Shown here: piece after piece, positions 44,797 through 56,146 of the stretch
How positions within the stretch are numbered: the first letter of the stretch is position 1
Layout of the letters: each line of letters begins with the position of its first letter
Origin: Brachionus koreanus
Lineage: Eukaryota > Rotifera > Eurotatoria > Ploima > Brachionidae
Direction of reading: 5' to 3'
Length of the DNA: 63,087 nt
Assembly: GCA_016987375.1 (NCBI GenBank)
Contig: PJRA01000508.1
Span: 2,349,130-2,412,216, forward strand
Made by a program: the position numbers and the translations under genes
The notes under the pieces: model-generated
What the model was told of the DNA's origin: nothing
What the model saw: the letters and a program-made list of their open reading frames with translations, nothing else
The model's database searches: none

Positions 44797-45896
44797 ATGG
44801 GACTATTATTAAGTAGACTTAAGCAACTTGAACTTGGATCAGGATCCAATTTCGATAACTTTGCAAATATGGAAACAAATGAAAATTTTGAAAAAACATC
44901 AATTAAATTTCCAGATTTGGAAGAAATTCCAACCGAGCTCTCTCTTAAAATATTAAAGTATCTTAACGCCACCGATCTTTGCTTAGCTGCATGTGTTTGG
45001 TCCAGTCTGGCTAATGATGACACTCTCTGGCAAGGTTTGTGTAGATCTACTTGGGGCTATTTAACTGTTTATGAGAAGAGACTTGAAGCAAAAAAAAATT
45101 TCAGACGAATTTTCATGCTTTTGGATGAAGCAACGCTTACTTTTAATGTCGATTGGAAAAAGGTTACTTAGAGTTAAAAATGAACTCCGAATGTTTTATG
45201 ATTCAAATTTTTCAATTTTTAAGGGCTTGAACTATTTGTTCGAAAAGGAACTTTTAGAAAACAATCCAATGGAGATTGCTAAATTTATAAACTCTACTCA
45301 AAAGCTTAGTTCCGAGCAAAAAAAAAAGCTTTTTAACGAAAAGTAAATTTTAGTGAATTTTGATAAGAGAAATAAGATTCTTTTTTCTTTTTTAAATTTT
45401 TTATTTAATAAGAGAAAATATTCAAAAAAATAAAAAAATCCTAAAAAAAATTTTTTAAGCAAAGCAGATCAAATATTTTGTTTTTAGCAAACAAGTTTTA
45501 GAAAATGTAATAATTTTGCACAATTTTGAAAATCAATTTTTACCAACGGCTTTGAGAAAGTTGTTCATAAAGGTCGAAGCCCACAGTGAGAGAACACCGA
45601 ATTTATCTTTTCTGGTAGAAAAATTTGCAAAACAATTTTGTTCGTGCAACCCTCAACTCGGTTTAAACGAGGACACAGTTTACATTATTTGCTTTTCGTT
45701 GATAATACTTTCAGTTGACCTTTCAAATCCAGCAATAAAAAATAAAATGTCTAAACGAGAGTTTATAAAGAATACTCGAAATGCCCTGCCTGATTTAAAT
45801 CCAGACTTTACCGGACATTTGTATGATAACGTTTATTTAAATGGAAGCATAGCTACGTTTCAACGCAAAAATGAAAACTTGGTAGCCATTCAATGA
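44797..45896 (+). CDS. FBXO8: F-box only protein 8 (F-box plus Sec7 domain), 3 exons
   Basis: Exons 44797-45162, 45224-45342 and 45488-45896 join in phase to give 297 residues. The F-box is at about 41-85 (EEIPTELSLKILKYLNATDL, then CLAACVWSSLANDD and LWQGLCRSTWGY). The Sec7-type domain runs from about 135 to 285: NPMEIAKFINSTQKL, VLENVIILHNFENQFLPTAL, then NKMSKREFIKNTRNALPDL and GHLYDNVYL. FBXO8 combines an SCF substrate-receptor motif with an Arf-GEF fold and has been linked to Arf6 ubiquitination. Introns are 61 and 145 bp. The start MGLLLSR suggests N-terminal myristoylation, as in vertebrate FBXO8 (MGQGL). Length is slightly below the vertebrate 319. Confidence 0.93.
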
Positions 45897-46137
45897 GTTG
45901 AAAACAGATTAATAAAAGATTTTTTATTAAATTAGAAAAAAGTTTAAAATTATTTGGACAACTTTTTTAACAAAATTATTTAAAGATTCAAATACTTTTG
46001 TTTTTTTTTAGTTTCATTGAAAATCAAGCAAATTTTAGTAATGTAAATTTTATTGATTTTATTTTACTTTAGAATTTAATAAATTATTTCAATTAATTCT
46101 AAAATTTTTAATTATTTTTTCTTTTAATTAGTAAGTA

Positions 46138-47045
46138 ACGGGTGGTGCATTATTAGTTACACCAAATTTCAACCCTTATAACTTTGAAATAGTAAAATTC
46201 AAATAAAAAAATTTTTTTTCCATTCATTATAAAAAATTCAAAATTCATTATAAAAAACTTCAAAAATTTTATTTTAAAAAATAATTTGTGTTTAAAAAAA
46301 ATAACCAAATTTTAGTATTCCTGATGGTCGAAAACCTACTATGGCATTTTTTTTTAGTGAAAATAAAATGAAATTTCTCAAAAAAATCAGGGTGTATCAT
46401 CTCAGAATATTAAAAGTTATTTTTTCAATTTTTCATAGCAAAATCATATTATTTTAGATTTAAAACTAACATTTTCTAATACATATTTTTATGCTCTTTA
46501 AGAAAATATTTAAAGCTTTTAGGTGTATCATGAAAATTACAAGGGAGTTTTTGGGTGTATAAGAATGTTTTTTTTTTATTTAAAATTTTAATATGAAGAA
46601 GATTTTTTTTTTACAAAAAAAAAGATTTTATAATAAAATACAGGTAGGTAGAAATAAATGCATTTAAAAAAAATTGCTTTTTTTAATAATTTTTCTGATT
46701 TACACCCGGTGTTGTTTTTTTCCAATCTTGACTGGTGTAGGTTTTAAAATATACCCTTAATTTATAATCTGTTAGAATTATTTATTTTTTTATAAAGACA
46801 AAATACCGTTGTCAGCTATAGATCTCAATTTTGTCTTAACACCCAACATCGGTGATTGTATTAAGTTTGAATCAATTTTTTTATACTAACTGTAATGTTT
46901 ACGTTAGTACCCTTGGGCCCGTCTATCCGATCTCCTCGTTAGACGTTTAGGAGCAGCTATTTATGCTCCATTCTAACTTAAACGCTCAGGGTTTAGTTAG
47001 TTAACTAATCCAGTGATATCGACAAAGATGTCGCTATATCACACT
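46138..47045. other. Left flank of decayed mariner: TIR-like end plus inserted repeat
   Basis: TAACGGGTGGTGCATTATTA then GTTACACC at about 46138 resembles the terminal repeat of the element at 12533 (ACGGGTGATGCATAAG). It lies at the correct side for the minus-strand transposase remnant to its right. Sequence between has no frame and includes repeat R3 copy 2. Confidence 0.45.
46891..47044. repeat. Structured short repeat R3, copy 2
   Basis: Nearly identical to 23341-23495 and in the same orientation: TGTAATGTTTACGTTAGTAC at the start and GACAAAGATGTCGCTATATC at the end. It immediately abuts the C-terminal coding part of the mariner remnant, so it probably inserted into that transposon. Confidence 0.72.
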
Positions 47046-47640
47046 AACCCTTACCATTTTCATAGACATTCTGTGCCAAGATACGCCAAAAGTGCTCTAT
47101 TGGTCTTGCTTGTAGAAAATTTAAGGATTAATGTCTTTTGGTACATGATAAATCATTTCATCCGTTCAAGAAATGGTCTCAGCAAATGTATGAGCAATTT
47201 CCAAAATAAATAGTGGAAGAAGTCGTTTTTCTTCCAAGCTTTTATTGATATAAATCTTGGAATTAATAGCAGTTGATTTGAACAAGCGAAAAAAAGGCTT
47301 TGCCATTCCTCGCTCAGAATTTTCTATCCATATAAGAATTTTTTTTGAAAATACTTCTTTTCCAGCAAAACGATTTTTTTCTAGTCATTTTTCTTTGTCA
47401 TCTGTAAAATACCCAGCATTTCCTGGCATTTCATTACCAGCAAAACAAAAATATTTTTTCATCATCCAAAATTACGATGCTTTGCTCTTTATAAAGGCTA
47501 ATTATGAGTTTTAGGCAGTTTTTTTGTACTTTGAGTCACTGGGCTTCATTTTACTTCGGTGTTTTTTCACGTTTTCGAAAAGAAATTTTCAAATAAAACG
47601 AAACAGTTTGAATTTTGCGAATAAAAAAAAGGAAAAAAAA
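47046..47640 (-). pseudogene. Tc1/mariner-superfamily transposase remnant (catalytic half)
   Basis: The minus strand reads, with frame changes, RKREKTP, SIVILDDEKYFCFAGNEMPG, GKEVFSKKILIWIENSERGM, then AINSKIYINKSLEEKRLLPL, VPKDINP and QARPIEHFWRILAQNVYENG. ILDDEKYF holds the first catalytic aspartate. RKREKTP and ARPIEHFW match the copy at 12533-13195, so this is the same family but retains the middle which that copy lost. Stops and the R3 insertion make it inactive. Confidence 0.85.
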
Positions 47641-47944
47641 TCGAACTGAATCATGACTCTAAATAGAGAAATGGATTAGTAATGCTTAGTGCAAACCTTG
47701 CCTTAAAATTTTAATTATTTAAATTATAAATTTACTTTTTTTTACTGAAAAATTCGCGTTTATTCTTTATATTAAAAAAAAATCAACTCAAGTCATTATT
47801 TTGACTTAAATTTTTGTATTCTATTTAAGAAAAAATTGTGTCGCCTTGTGTTTTTTGAATTTATGTCTTGTTAAGCTATGACTTTGGCTTAATTTAAAAT
47901 TAAAAACTTTAGATTCAATATTTTATTTAAAAATTAATACAACA
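47641..47944. other. Spacer, no clear feature
   Basis: A possible decayed right transposon end (GGATTAGTAATGC) lies at about 47674; otherwise AT-rich with nothing recognised. Confidence 0.35.
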
Positions 47945-49048
47945 TTAGTTTTCATAATTAATGAAAAATTTGTCCAATAAAGTAAAATCTAAATTTTTAA
48001 CTACCTCATTTTCTTCAAATATAAGTTTTTTTGATAAATTTTTTTCCACGCTATTCATATGAAAAGCGTCAAGAATAGAATCAAATATATCATCGAATTC
48101 TCTTAATGAGTCATTTTTTAAAAAATCTTCCATAGCCAAGCTAAATATTCTTTTAATTCCATTGATCAAAATTGCTTTGAAGTAATAAAACAAATGTCTC
48201 GAATGTGAATTCATATCCGAAATTAAATACTCAAATTCTTCTTTAAATATTTCATCATTTGAACAAATATTATCCAAAAATTTCCTAGTTCTTTCATTAT
48301 GAAACAGTTTCAAAACAGCCTTATAAAATCCTACTTGGCCTTTCTTTAAATATTCGTTACTAAACATTTTGTGGGCATGCAGTAAATCATGGATCAAAAA
48401 TGACAGCGGATCTCTTTCATTGAGAACTAAACAGTCAATTTTGTCTGCTATCAGACTGATACATCTTTTTGATTGAGCCTGCAATCTAAGAACTTCTTTG
48501 CTTGATGGAATCTGGTTGATAAAAAGCTTCAGGTCAAATTCTCCAAGATACCAACAGACCAATGTATGTCTTGCTGCCATCGGAATGGAGTGTAAATTGA
48601 ATAGATTTACTACGTCAAATAAAGTTTCAACTCCATTTTTTTTTAGTCTTTCCATGGCTTTTTTGTTTCTAGTCTGAAAATTTAAATCACTTAAAAATTT
48701 TGATTTTACTTTTGTTGTAGTCAGTGGACTCATATTTTCGAATAATTGATTCGGGTATCTATAGTTAAGATAGCATAGGATATAATATGATACAATGTCT
48801 TGATCTGCCATAAATCCAGGATCTAGAATACATTTTGAGTTGATAAAATCAAATTTTGATTTTAAATCAATCGATTCTAGAATGAGCTGTGTTTCTGTGA
48901 TCAATACGGGCCGATAGCCTCCTCTTGCTTTCGTTTTTTTTTGTTTTAATGAAAATTTTTCTTGATTTTTTTCATTTTTTGATTTTTTTGTTGCCCTTAT
49001 TTCAAAATTTTCTACTGAAATATTGTTCAAAAAATCTTCCAAACTCAT
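47945..49048 (-). CDS. Unrecognised 367-residue protein with an IHDLLHAH motif
   Basis: Single-exon protein with ATG at 49048. The first 45 residues are basic and low-complexity (KKSKNEKNQEK). The remainder looks like a compact, mostly alpha-helical domain: GGYRPVLITETQLILESIDL (about 43-62), LDPGFMADQDIVSYYILCYL (75-94), VWYLGEF-like CWYLGEFDLKLF (165-176), and RDPLSFLIHDLLHAHKMFS at about 212-230. The H220-D221...H225 arrangement, with acidic and His residues clustered on a helix, recalls metal-binding helical folds but is not diagnostic. No signal peptide or membrane segment. I do not recognise the family. It is divergent from the FCF2 gene across a 316-bp gap, which suggests a shared promoter. 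Confidence 0.7.
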   Translation of the reverse strand: MSLEDFLNNISVENFEIRATKKSKNEKNQEKFSLKQKKTKARGGYRPVLITETQLILESIDLKSKFDFINSKCILDPGFMADQDIVSYYILCYLNYRYPNQLFENMSPLTTTKVKSKFLSDLNFQTRNKKAMERLKKNGVETLFDVVNLFNLHSIPMAARHTLVCWYLGEFDLKLFINQIPSSKEVLRLQAQSKRCISLIADKIDCLVLNERDPLSFLIHDLLHAHKMFSNEYLKKGQVGFYKAVLKLFHNERTRKFLDNICSNDEIFKEEFEYLISDMNSHSRHLFYYFKAILINGIKRIFSLAMEDFLKNDSLREFDDIFDSILDAFHMNSVEKNLSKKLIFEENEVVKNLDFTLLDKFFINYEN

Positions 49049-49364
49049 TATGAATTTTTTAAATTTTCATAAAATTTTTTTAAATTAAAAATTTAAATTT
49101 TATGACATATGAACAAAAAAAAATTTGATTAAATGATAAATTTACTAATTTTATATGATCAGGAATTGTTTTTTCAAAAAAAAAGAAAAAAACTGCAACA
49201 AAAAAATTTATTTTTTAGTTAAGTTTAATTTGTTTAATTGTGAAAAATGGCTACAACACATGCTCGCCTTATTATTTTAATAATAAAAAATTCATTTTTT
49301 AAATCATATTAAAAATTATTTCAAAATTAAAAAAAAAAAGTTTAATTTATAACTTTGAGTGAAT
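49049..49364. promoter_or_regulatory. Bidirectional intergenic region
   Basis: 316 bp between two divergent start codons; AT-rich and probably contains both promoters. No specific motif identified. Confidence 0.4.
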
Positions 49365-50160
49365 ATGAGCAAAAAAATTCAATTAAGTGCCGAGTTGGAT
49401 GTTGGTTCTAGTATGGAAACATACGATGTCGTAGGTATTTAGCAATAATTATGTATTTTTATTAAAAGAAATTATTTAGTTAAGCTCGAAAGTAGACCTA
49501 GGACGAAATTTAACAGATAAAATGATGACAAAAAGTATTTTAGATTCTAATTATATCAAGAAAAATGAAGTGCCACCATATGAAGTATCAAAACGACAAG
49601 AAAAACTTTGCCGAAGAGTATTTTTGTAAAAAATTAAAAAGTGATGTTTTTTTTAATTAAAAAAAATAGGAAGAACGAGGAAAGACAAAAGGAAAAGAAT
49701 GGTTTAATATGAAATTGGGTGAAATGTCCGAAGAAGCTAAAAATGATCTTTTATTGATAAAAATGAGAGCAGGCTTGCATAAAGACCGATTTTATAAGCA
49801 AAATGATTCGGATGAACTACCAAAATTCTTTCAGGTATTTGAGAAAAAAAAAATAGAAAGCAAATTTTATTTTTTTTTGTAGATGGGCAAAGTGGTTGAT
49901 GACCATGTTGACTTTTATTCAGACCGAGTTCCGAAAAAGCAGCAAAAACGAACAATTCTTGAAGAATTGGTAGAGGATGCCAAAGTGAAAAAGTAACGCG
50001 TGTTTAAAAAATTAATCAGGTGTTTGATTTATTTTTCTTTTGTAGGTTTGCAAAAAAGCATTACTCTGCTATTCAGACTCGAGAAGAGCATAGACGCAAA
50101 AAGCTTTCACAAATTTTCAAAAATAAAAAACAATCAAAAAATAAAAAATATCAAAAATAA
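49365..50160 (+). CDS. DNTTIP2: FCF2/DNTTIP2-family pre-rRNA processing protein, 5 exons
   Basis: Exons 49365-49430, 49480-49617, 49670-49834, 49883-49992 and 50046-50160 join in phase to give 197 residues. The Fcf2 domain covers about 70-175: KEWFNMKLGEMSEEAKNDLL, IKMRAGLHKDRFYKQNDSDE, LPKFFQMGKVVD, VDFYSDRVPKKQQKRTILEE, then KKFAKKHYSAIQ and a Lys-rich tail. Yeast Fcf2 is a nucleolar SSU-processome factor needed for early 18S rRNA cleavages. Vertebrate DNTTIP2/TdIF2 is a longer protein with this domain at its C-terminus; here the N-terminal extension is only about 70 residues, closer to yeast Fcf2. All four introns are 48-53 bp, among the smallest in the window. Confidence 0.92.
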
Positions 50161-51314
50161 TTATTCTTTTAGAAAAAAATAAACTAAAAAGCTTAAAAAA
50201 TAAGTTAATTTTTTTGTTATTTTGAAAAAGTTTGAAAGACCTTTTATAAAAGTTTATTAATCGTTTTAAGGATCTTTTAGCTATACTATCCAGGTACAAA
50301 TAAAAAAATAATCATTTTCTAATTAAGCTAAAATAGCACGTGAATTAAAAATTATATCAGGTGATAGTATTTTTTAAAAGAATAAATTTTGCTTATACGG
50401 CCTAATTTAAGAATATTTTAAAATGGGAGGACTATTTTTCTCTTTTAGATTTACAAGAAATACATATCTTTAAAATTTAAAAAAAAATTTAGTTTAATTT
50501 TTGAAATAAAAACTAAATATATTTAAAAATTTTATATGAATCAATAAAATAGGAATTTTTTTTTAAAATGAAAATATCATTAAACATTTAAATTAATGGA
50601 GAAAGCCATATAATTTAATTCAAATTAAATAATTCTAAAACCAAATGAAATCAAATCAAGTGAATTAAAAATTTTTATATTTAAATTTAAATCATTGTCG
50701 CTTTCAAACCAATACACAATTTAAATTATATTTTTTCAGTTTTACTTAATTAAAAAATTTAAGTTTGGTAATGAATTATATATTAATTATTTTTTGTGCA
50801 AAAAAACAAGCCCATCTTTACCTGTGAGCAGAGAAACCTATATTTTTTATCAAATAAAAATTTAAAAATGTAAAAAAATGAAAAAATGCTTGAATTTTAA
50901 AATTGAAAATAAAAAAAATCTAGTAAATGAATCATAAAAATAATATTAAGCATAGTAATAGTCAAATAAATGAAAGAAATAAATTAATTTTTAAATCTTG
51001 TGCTTAAGGTAAAACTTAAATTTCATATACATAAAATAATTCAGAATTATTATCAAATGATTTATTTACTAAATTATGATTTAAATTTTTCGAAATTTCG
51101 GCAATTAGAAAAAAATATTATGAACAGTTTCTATAGTTAAAAAAGTTTTCAATATATATTAAGCAATTTAAAAAAGCTTTGAAAATAATTTTTACTAATA
51201 TCAGAAAAGCTCCCCTCTAAAATTTCGCAAAATTTAAATTATTGTGAAATATCTATTACTATAAATTCAGGATTAAATTTCTCCATTTTAAAGTAGAAAC
51301 AAAAAAAAGTTAAA
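50161..51314. other. AT-rich spacer upstream of MVP copy 1
   Basis: No coding or repeat feature recognised; the MVP copy 1 promoter is expected here. Confidence 0.4.
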
Positions 51315-53867
51315 ATGGCAAACGTGAACGCAAACTCAGTGTATCGCATAGCACCATACCATTATATTCATGTATTGGACCAAAACTTAAATGTAACAAG
51401 ACTTGAAATTGGTCCTAAGACATTTGTCAAACAAGACAATGAGAAAGTTGTCTTAGGTCCAGAGAAAATGATCACCATTCCGCCAAGACATTACTGTGTA
51501 GTCGAAAATCCAGCTATCAAAGATCAAGAAAAAAAGATTCAATTTGATGAAAGTGGTCAGGTAAAGTTAGCATTTGCAGAATTAGAAATTCGCTTTGCTA
51601 GAGAACCATTTCCACTTTATCCAGGTGAAATTTTAAAACAAAATATAACACCATTGAGAATTTTGCCTGCCAACTCGGCACTCAGACTTAAAGCCATACT
51701 TGACTTTGAAGAAGAAAATGGAGAAAAACGAGTTGCTGGTGATGAATGGCTTTTCGAAGGACCAGGTACATACATTCCAAGAAAAGAGGTCTCGGTTGAA
51801 GAGCAAATAAGAGCAACAACCATTAAACCAAATCAGGCAATCAGACTAAGAGCTAGAAAAGAATGTACTGATAGAAATGGCAAAGAAAGAGTTACTGGTG
51901 AAGAATGGGTTGTTAAAAAAAATGGTGCCTATTTACCTGGAGCTTATGAAGAAGTTGTTAGTGTAGTTGATGCATATGTATTGACTGAAAAGAGAGCTTT
52001 ACACATGAGATCTTTGAGAACATTTACTGATGATTTTGGAAAGAAAAGACTTAATGGCGAAGAATGGTTGATTACACTTGACGACACAGAAACTCATATA
52101 CCAAGTGTGTATGAAGAAGTAGTCGGTGTTGTTGATGTGACTACTTTGAGCTCAAGACAATATGCAGTGATACTTGACCCGATTGGAGAAGATGGAAAAC
52201 CACAATTGGGTAAAAAGAGACTGATAAAAGGAGAAAAGAGTTTCTTTTTGCAACCAGGTGAAAAATTAGAAAAAGGCATTCAAGATGTGTTTGTTCTTGG
52301 CGAAGACGAAGGTCTAATTTTGAAATGTATTGAAGCTTTCGAAGATGAAAATAAGCAACAAAAATCTCCTGGTGATAGATGGATGATCAAAGGACCGACT
52401 GATTATGTGCCACCAGTTGAAGTTGAAGTTGTTACACGTAGAAAAGCCATTCCACTTGATGAGAATGAAGGTATTTATGTTAGAGATATCAAAAGTGGAA
52501 AAGTAAGAGCTATTGTTGGTCAAACTTACATGCTTAATCAAGATGAGGAATTGTGGGAAAAACAATTACCTAATGATGTAGAAAAACTTCTGGCCAAAGA
52601 TGCCTTGGCCGAAAGAAACACAAGAGAGTCTAAAAATGATACTTTAAAGGCTAGAGTCAAATCACAGGTTGTTACTTATCGTGTACCTCATAATGGTGCT
52701 GTTCAAGTGTATGATTATAAAGAAAAAAAATCTCGTGTTGTTTTTGGTCCAGATTTGGTTATGTTGGGTCCTGATGAACAGTTTACTTTGATAAGCATTT
52801 CAGGTGATGTTCCTAAAAAACCAAATGTTATAAAGGCTTTGTGCTTGTTGCTCGGACCAGATTTTTTTACTGATATAATACAAATAGAAACATCAGACCA
52901 TGCCAGATTGTCATTGAAATTGTCTTATAGTTGGTACTTTAAAGTAAATAAAGAAGACGACAAAGAAGCCTCTAAATTGTTCAATGTGCCTGATTTTGTT
53001 GGTGATGCATGCAAAGCAGTTGCAAGTCGAATTCGTGGTGCTGTTGCTTCGGTTGGTTTTGATGATTTTCATAAAAACTCCGCTAAAATAATTCGTGCAT
53101 CAGTTTTTGGCCTTGACGAAGCTGGAAACATTCGAAAAGAGTTTACTTTTAAACAAAACAACTTAGTGATAACCAGCATTGATATTCAAGCCGTTGAACC
53201 AGTCGATCAACGCACTAGAGATTCATTACAAAAATCAGTCCAATTGGCCATTGAGATTACAACCAATTCACAAGAAGCCACAGCCAAACATGAAGCTGAA
53301 AGAGCCGAACAAGAAGCAAGAGGAAAACTGGAAAGACAAAAAATTTTGGACGAAGCAGAAGCCGAAAAAGCCAGAAGAGCCTTGCTTGAATTACAAGCTC
53401 TATCAGCCGCAGTTGAGAGCACTGGACAAGCCAAAGCTGAGGCACAATCAAGAGCCGAGGCACAAAAAATAGAAGGCGAAGCCGCTGTTGAACAAGCAAG
53501 ACTAAAAGCCGATGCTGCCAAAATCGAAGCACAATCTGAGCTCGAGAGACTCACTCACGCTAGAAATGCCGAGCTTGGCTATGTCAGAGAACAGAATGAA
53601 ATTGAAATCAGCAAACAAACTCAATTGAGTGAAGTTGAAGTTAACAAATTTAAGAAAATGGTCGATGCCATTGGAGCACAAACTCTAAGAGAAATGGCAA
53701 CTGCTGGTCCAGATCTACAAGTTAAAATGCTACAAGCTCTTGGACTTCAATCAACTCTCATTACTGATGGATCTAATCCAATTAATCTATTCAACACTGC
53801 TAATGGATTAATTGGTAATTTTTCACCCAAAAAACAAAAGCATAATCCTGAAGATGATGTAGATTAA
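51315..53867 (+). CDS. MVP: Major vault protein, copy 1, intronless
   Basis: 850-residue main structural subunit of the cytoplasmic vault ribonucleoprotein particle. The N-terminal two thirds consists of MVP beta-repeats (for example [13 protein letters not shown], then [60 protein letters not shown]). A SPFH/shoulder-type domain follows at about 520-645 ([40 protein letters not shown]), then a long Ala/Glu/Lys-rich cap helix (about 650-790) and a short cap-ring tail. Length is close to the vertebrate 893. No introns. A second copy starts 2.3 kb downstream. DNA at 51588-52566 and about 53206-53867 is nearly identical to copy 2; the rest has diverged. Confidence 0.97.
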   Translation: MANVNANSVYRIAPYHYIHVLDQNLNVTRLEIGPKTFVKQDNEKVVLGPEKMITIPPRHYCVVENPAIKDQEKKIQFDESGQVKLAFAELEIRFAREPFPLYPGEILKQNITPLRILPANSALRLKAILDFEEENGEKRVAGDEWLFEGPGTYIPRKEVSVEEQIRATTIKPNQAIRLRARKECTDRNGKERVTGEEWVVKKNGAYLPGAYEEVVSVVDAYVLTEKRALHMRSLRTFTDDFGKKRLNGEEWLITLDDTETHIPSVYEEVVGVVDVTTLSSRQYAVILDPIGEDGKPQLGKKRLIKGEKSFFLQPGEKLEKGIQDVFVLGEDEGLILKCIEAFEDENKQQKSPGDRWMIKGPTDYVPPVEVEVVTRRKAIPLDENEGIYVRDIKSGKVRAIVGQTYMLNQDEELWEKQLPNDVEKLLAKDALAERNTRESKNDTLKARVKSQVVTYRVPHNGAVQVYDYKEKKSRVVFGPDLVMLGPDEQFTLISISGDVPKKPNVIKALCLLLGPDFFTDIIQIETSDHARLSLKLSYSWYFKVNKEDDKEASKLFNVPDFVGDACKAVASRIRGAVASVGFDDFHKNSAKIIRASVFGLDEAGNIRKEFTFKQNNLVITSIDIQAVEPVDQRTRDSLQKSVQLAIEITTNSQEATAKHEAERAEQEARGKLERQKILDEAEAEKARRALLELQALSAAVESTGQAKAEAQSRAEAQKIEGEAAVEQARLKADAAKIEAQSELERLTHARNAELGYVREQNEIEISKQTQLSEVEVNKFKKMVDAIGAQTLREMATAGPDLQVKMLQALGLQSTLITDGSNPINLFNTANGLIGNFSPKKQKHNPEDDVD
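51588..52566 (+). repeat. Identity tract 1 shared with MVP copy 2
   Basis: About 980 bp matches 56417-57395 with only about four differences that I could find: GGC/GGT near 52298, CTT/CTC near 52459, GGA/GGC near 52498 and CAA/CAG near 52541. All are silent. Both edges are abrupt. Confidence 0.9.
53206..53867 (+). repeat. Identity tract 2 shared with MVP copy 2
   Basis: About 660 bp matches 59256-59917 with one silent difference seen (CTA/CTT near 53689). A further identical 28 bp precedes it at 53153-53180. Identity ends a few bases after the stop codon. Confidence 0.9.
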
Positions 53868-54849
53868 ATTATTAAAACTAAAGCTTATTTCAATAGTTTA
53901 GAATTGTGATAAATTTTATTAACCTTAAATAAATAATTTTCTTCTTTTTTTTTTTAGTTTAATTTAATTTACTTTAAACACGTAACAGTGTTTATTAATT
54001 AATGAGAACATTTACTTTTTTTAATTTTTTTCAGATATGCCGTATTTTAATCAAGAAAGCTTGGTTTTGTGATTTTTAATACAATATAACAGAAAAAAAT
54101 GTAAAAAATTCTTGTAACTTTTTTTTTATAATGATCAAAAGCAAGTTTTTTAAATTCAACATAGTGAAATATTCATAGTATTATTATTAAGATAATTCTA
54201 CTCAACCTCTGCAAATTTGGCATATTTAAAAAATTAAAATATTTGGTTTTAGTGCATTTTGCACATATTTTTCACATCAATAGCAGACTTTAACTTTTGA
54301 TGCAACTTTTAAAGTATGGTTCTTTTAAAGCTGCACAATATTGTTAAGAAAAGATGCATCAATAGTTATATGAAAAAAATTTATAATCTTTTTTATCATT
54401 AATTTAAATATCAAGGTAGACTTAAGATTGATTAATTTAAATATAATTAATTATTATTTAGTATATTTAGGATAAAAACGATTTAAATAAAAAACATAAT
54501 TTAAATCGAAAATAGAATCTATCTAAATGGTCAATAATCTTAGAAAAGTTAGAAAGGTTTTTAATTTAAAATTAAACTGAAATAATCAATCGATTCTATT
54601 GGTATAACCGGTGTAGAATAGATAAATGGAGAAAATTAATTTGATAAGAAAAATTTTTATTTTTAATCAAAAATCTAAAATTTTTTATAAATTGTAGCTG
54701 AAATAATATCAGTTTAGATGTCGAAATCCATTACGACATATCCTCAAAAATTGATCTTGTACGAGCTTTAGATCCATAGAGCTCAGGTAGTTACGAATTT
54801 TGTTTTCGAATACTTTAAGAATTTAGCTTTCCAATTTAAACTATAGCTT
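53868..54849. other. Intergenic, no gene seen
   Basis: AT-rich sequence after MVP copy 1. No feature recognised. Confidence 0.4.
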
Positions 54850-55335
54850 TTAAATTTCCTCAGAAATGTTCTATCGGCCTGCTTTTGGTTCTGCTACATT
54901 TGCTGGATTCTCTTCTTTGGCAAACTACTTTCTATTCTTTTTATAAGATAATTCTGTACCATATTCTTATAATGAGATGAAGCAGAGTTGGGCCAAACCT
55001 CATAATAACCATCATGATGATAATTTAGCAAAGTATCATTCCAAGGTTGAACAGTATTCTCAAGAGTTAATCAAGATTCATCGTCAATAATAAATTCATA
55101 TCTGCCATATTTCTCAATTAATTGACGATATTGGAGCCTAGCCGTTATTTTGTTTTTCTTATACTTCATTATATGTATGCTTCTTTGAAACCATCAAAGA
55201 CAAAAAATTGAGAATATTTGTTCACTATCGATTGAAATAAGCTCTCAGTTTAGCTACCATTAATTTTGTGGCTATTTTTGCAGGTCTACCACACATTCGT
55301 TCATTTTATCTCATAAGCTTTTCCTTTTTCCATTA
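54850..55335 (-). pseudogene. Mariner-family transposase remnant between the vault genes
   Basis: The minus strand reads CGRPAKIATKLMVAKLRAYF (HTH-type region, about 55290), then KNKITARLQYRQLIEKYGRY, EFIIDDES (first catalytic acid), NTVQPWNDT, and WPNSASSHYKNMVQNYL. In mariners the last motif is normally WPDLASSHY, so the second catalytic Asp is Asn here. Frameshifts and stops are present. It is a different lineage from the elements at 12.5 and 47 kb. Confidence 0.72.
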
Positions 55336-56146
55336 TATTTATCCAATTATAACCAGGACGTTTGCTGTATCTAAATGCTTTTAATTTAAGCTTTTGGAAA
55401 ATTTTAGTTATATTTCAAAAGGTTGTAAAGATCTTTTTTATCTTATTGTTTATTTTTACAAATAATTTATTGAAAATTAAACTTTTAGAAATAATTATTT
55501 TTTTTAATTCAAAATTGATTAGTTAAGTTTAATGAAGTTATATAGAGTAAATTTAATATTCAATGCAGTAAGTTTTATTTATCTCTATTAGAATATTAAT
55601 TATTGATTCGAGCTTCGAATCAAGCAGATTTTGAAATTTTTATTTTGGAACTTTTATCTAAAAAAAAAATAATAATTTGATAACTTTTTATTTAATTTAT
55701 TTATATTTTAAAAAAATACTTTTAAATATGAATTTTTAAATAACTAAAATGTGATAGTTTAAGAACAAAATTAAGGAAAAAATATATTAAGATATCAAGA
55801 TAGTTAAAAATAATATTTAAATTTAAATAGATTATTTTTGTTTAATTCTAAATCTCTTGAAAAAAAAAATTGTATCAGTTGATACGATTATAGTTACACC
55901 TAAATTTATACACTAAAAACAACACTTAATTAATAATAGATAAAATTAAGTCGTTGATTAATTGCAGAGACTAAAAAAAAGAAAAAAAAAATTGTTTTTT
56001 GAAGAAAACTTCTAATGATTCTAATGTTTCTTCAAATATCTAATGTTTTTTATTTTAATCAAAAATATAAAATATTCTAAAAAGATAAATTTCTTAATTT
56101 TTAAAATTAATCTTTAAAAATTTAGAGATATTGAATAATTTCAAAT
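55336..56146. other. AT-rich upstream region of MVP copy 2
   Basis: No feature recognised; expected promoter of MVP copy 2. Confidence 0.4.

Noticed and set aside
53207..53554. Antisense Ser/Ala-rich frame opposite the MVP cap helix (also 59257-59604)
   Set aside because: Shadow of the Ala/Glu/Lys-rich coding strand, duplicated because both MVP copies share this tract.
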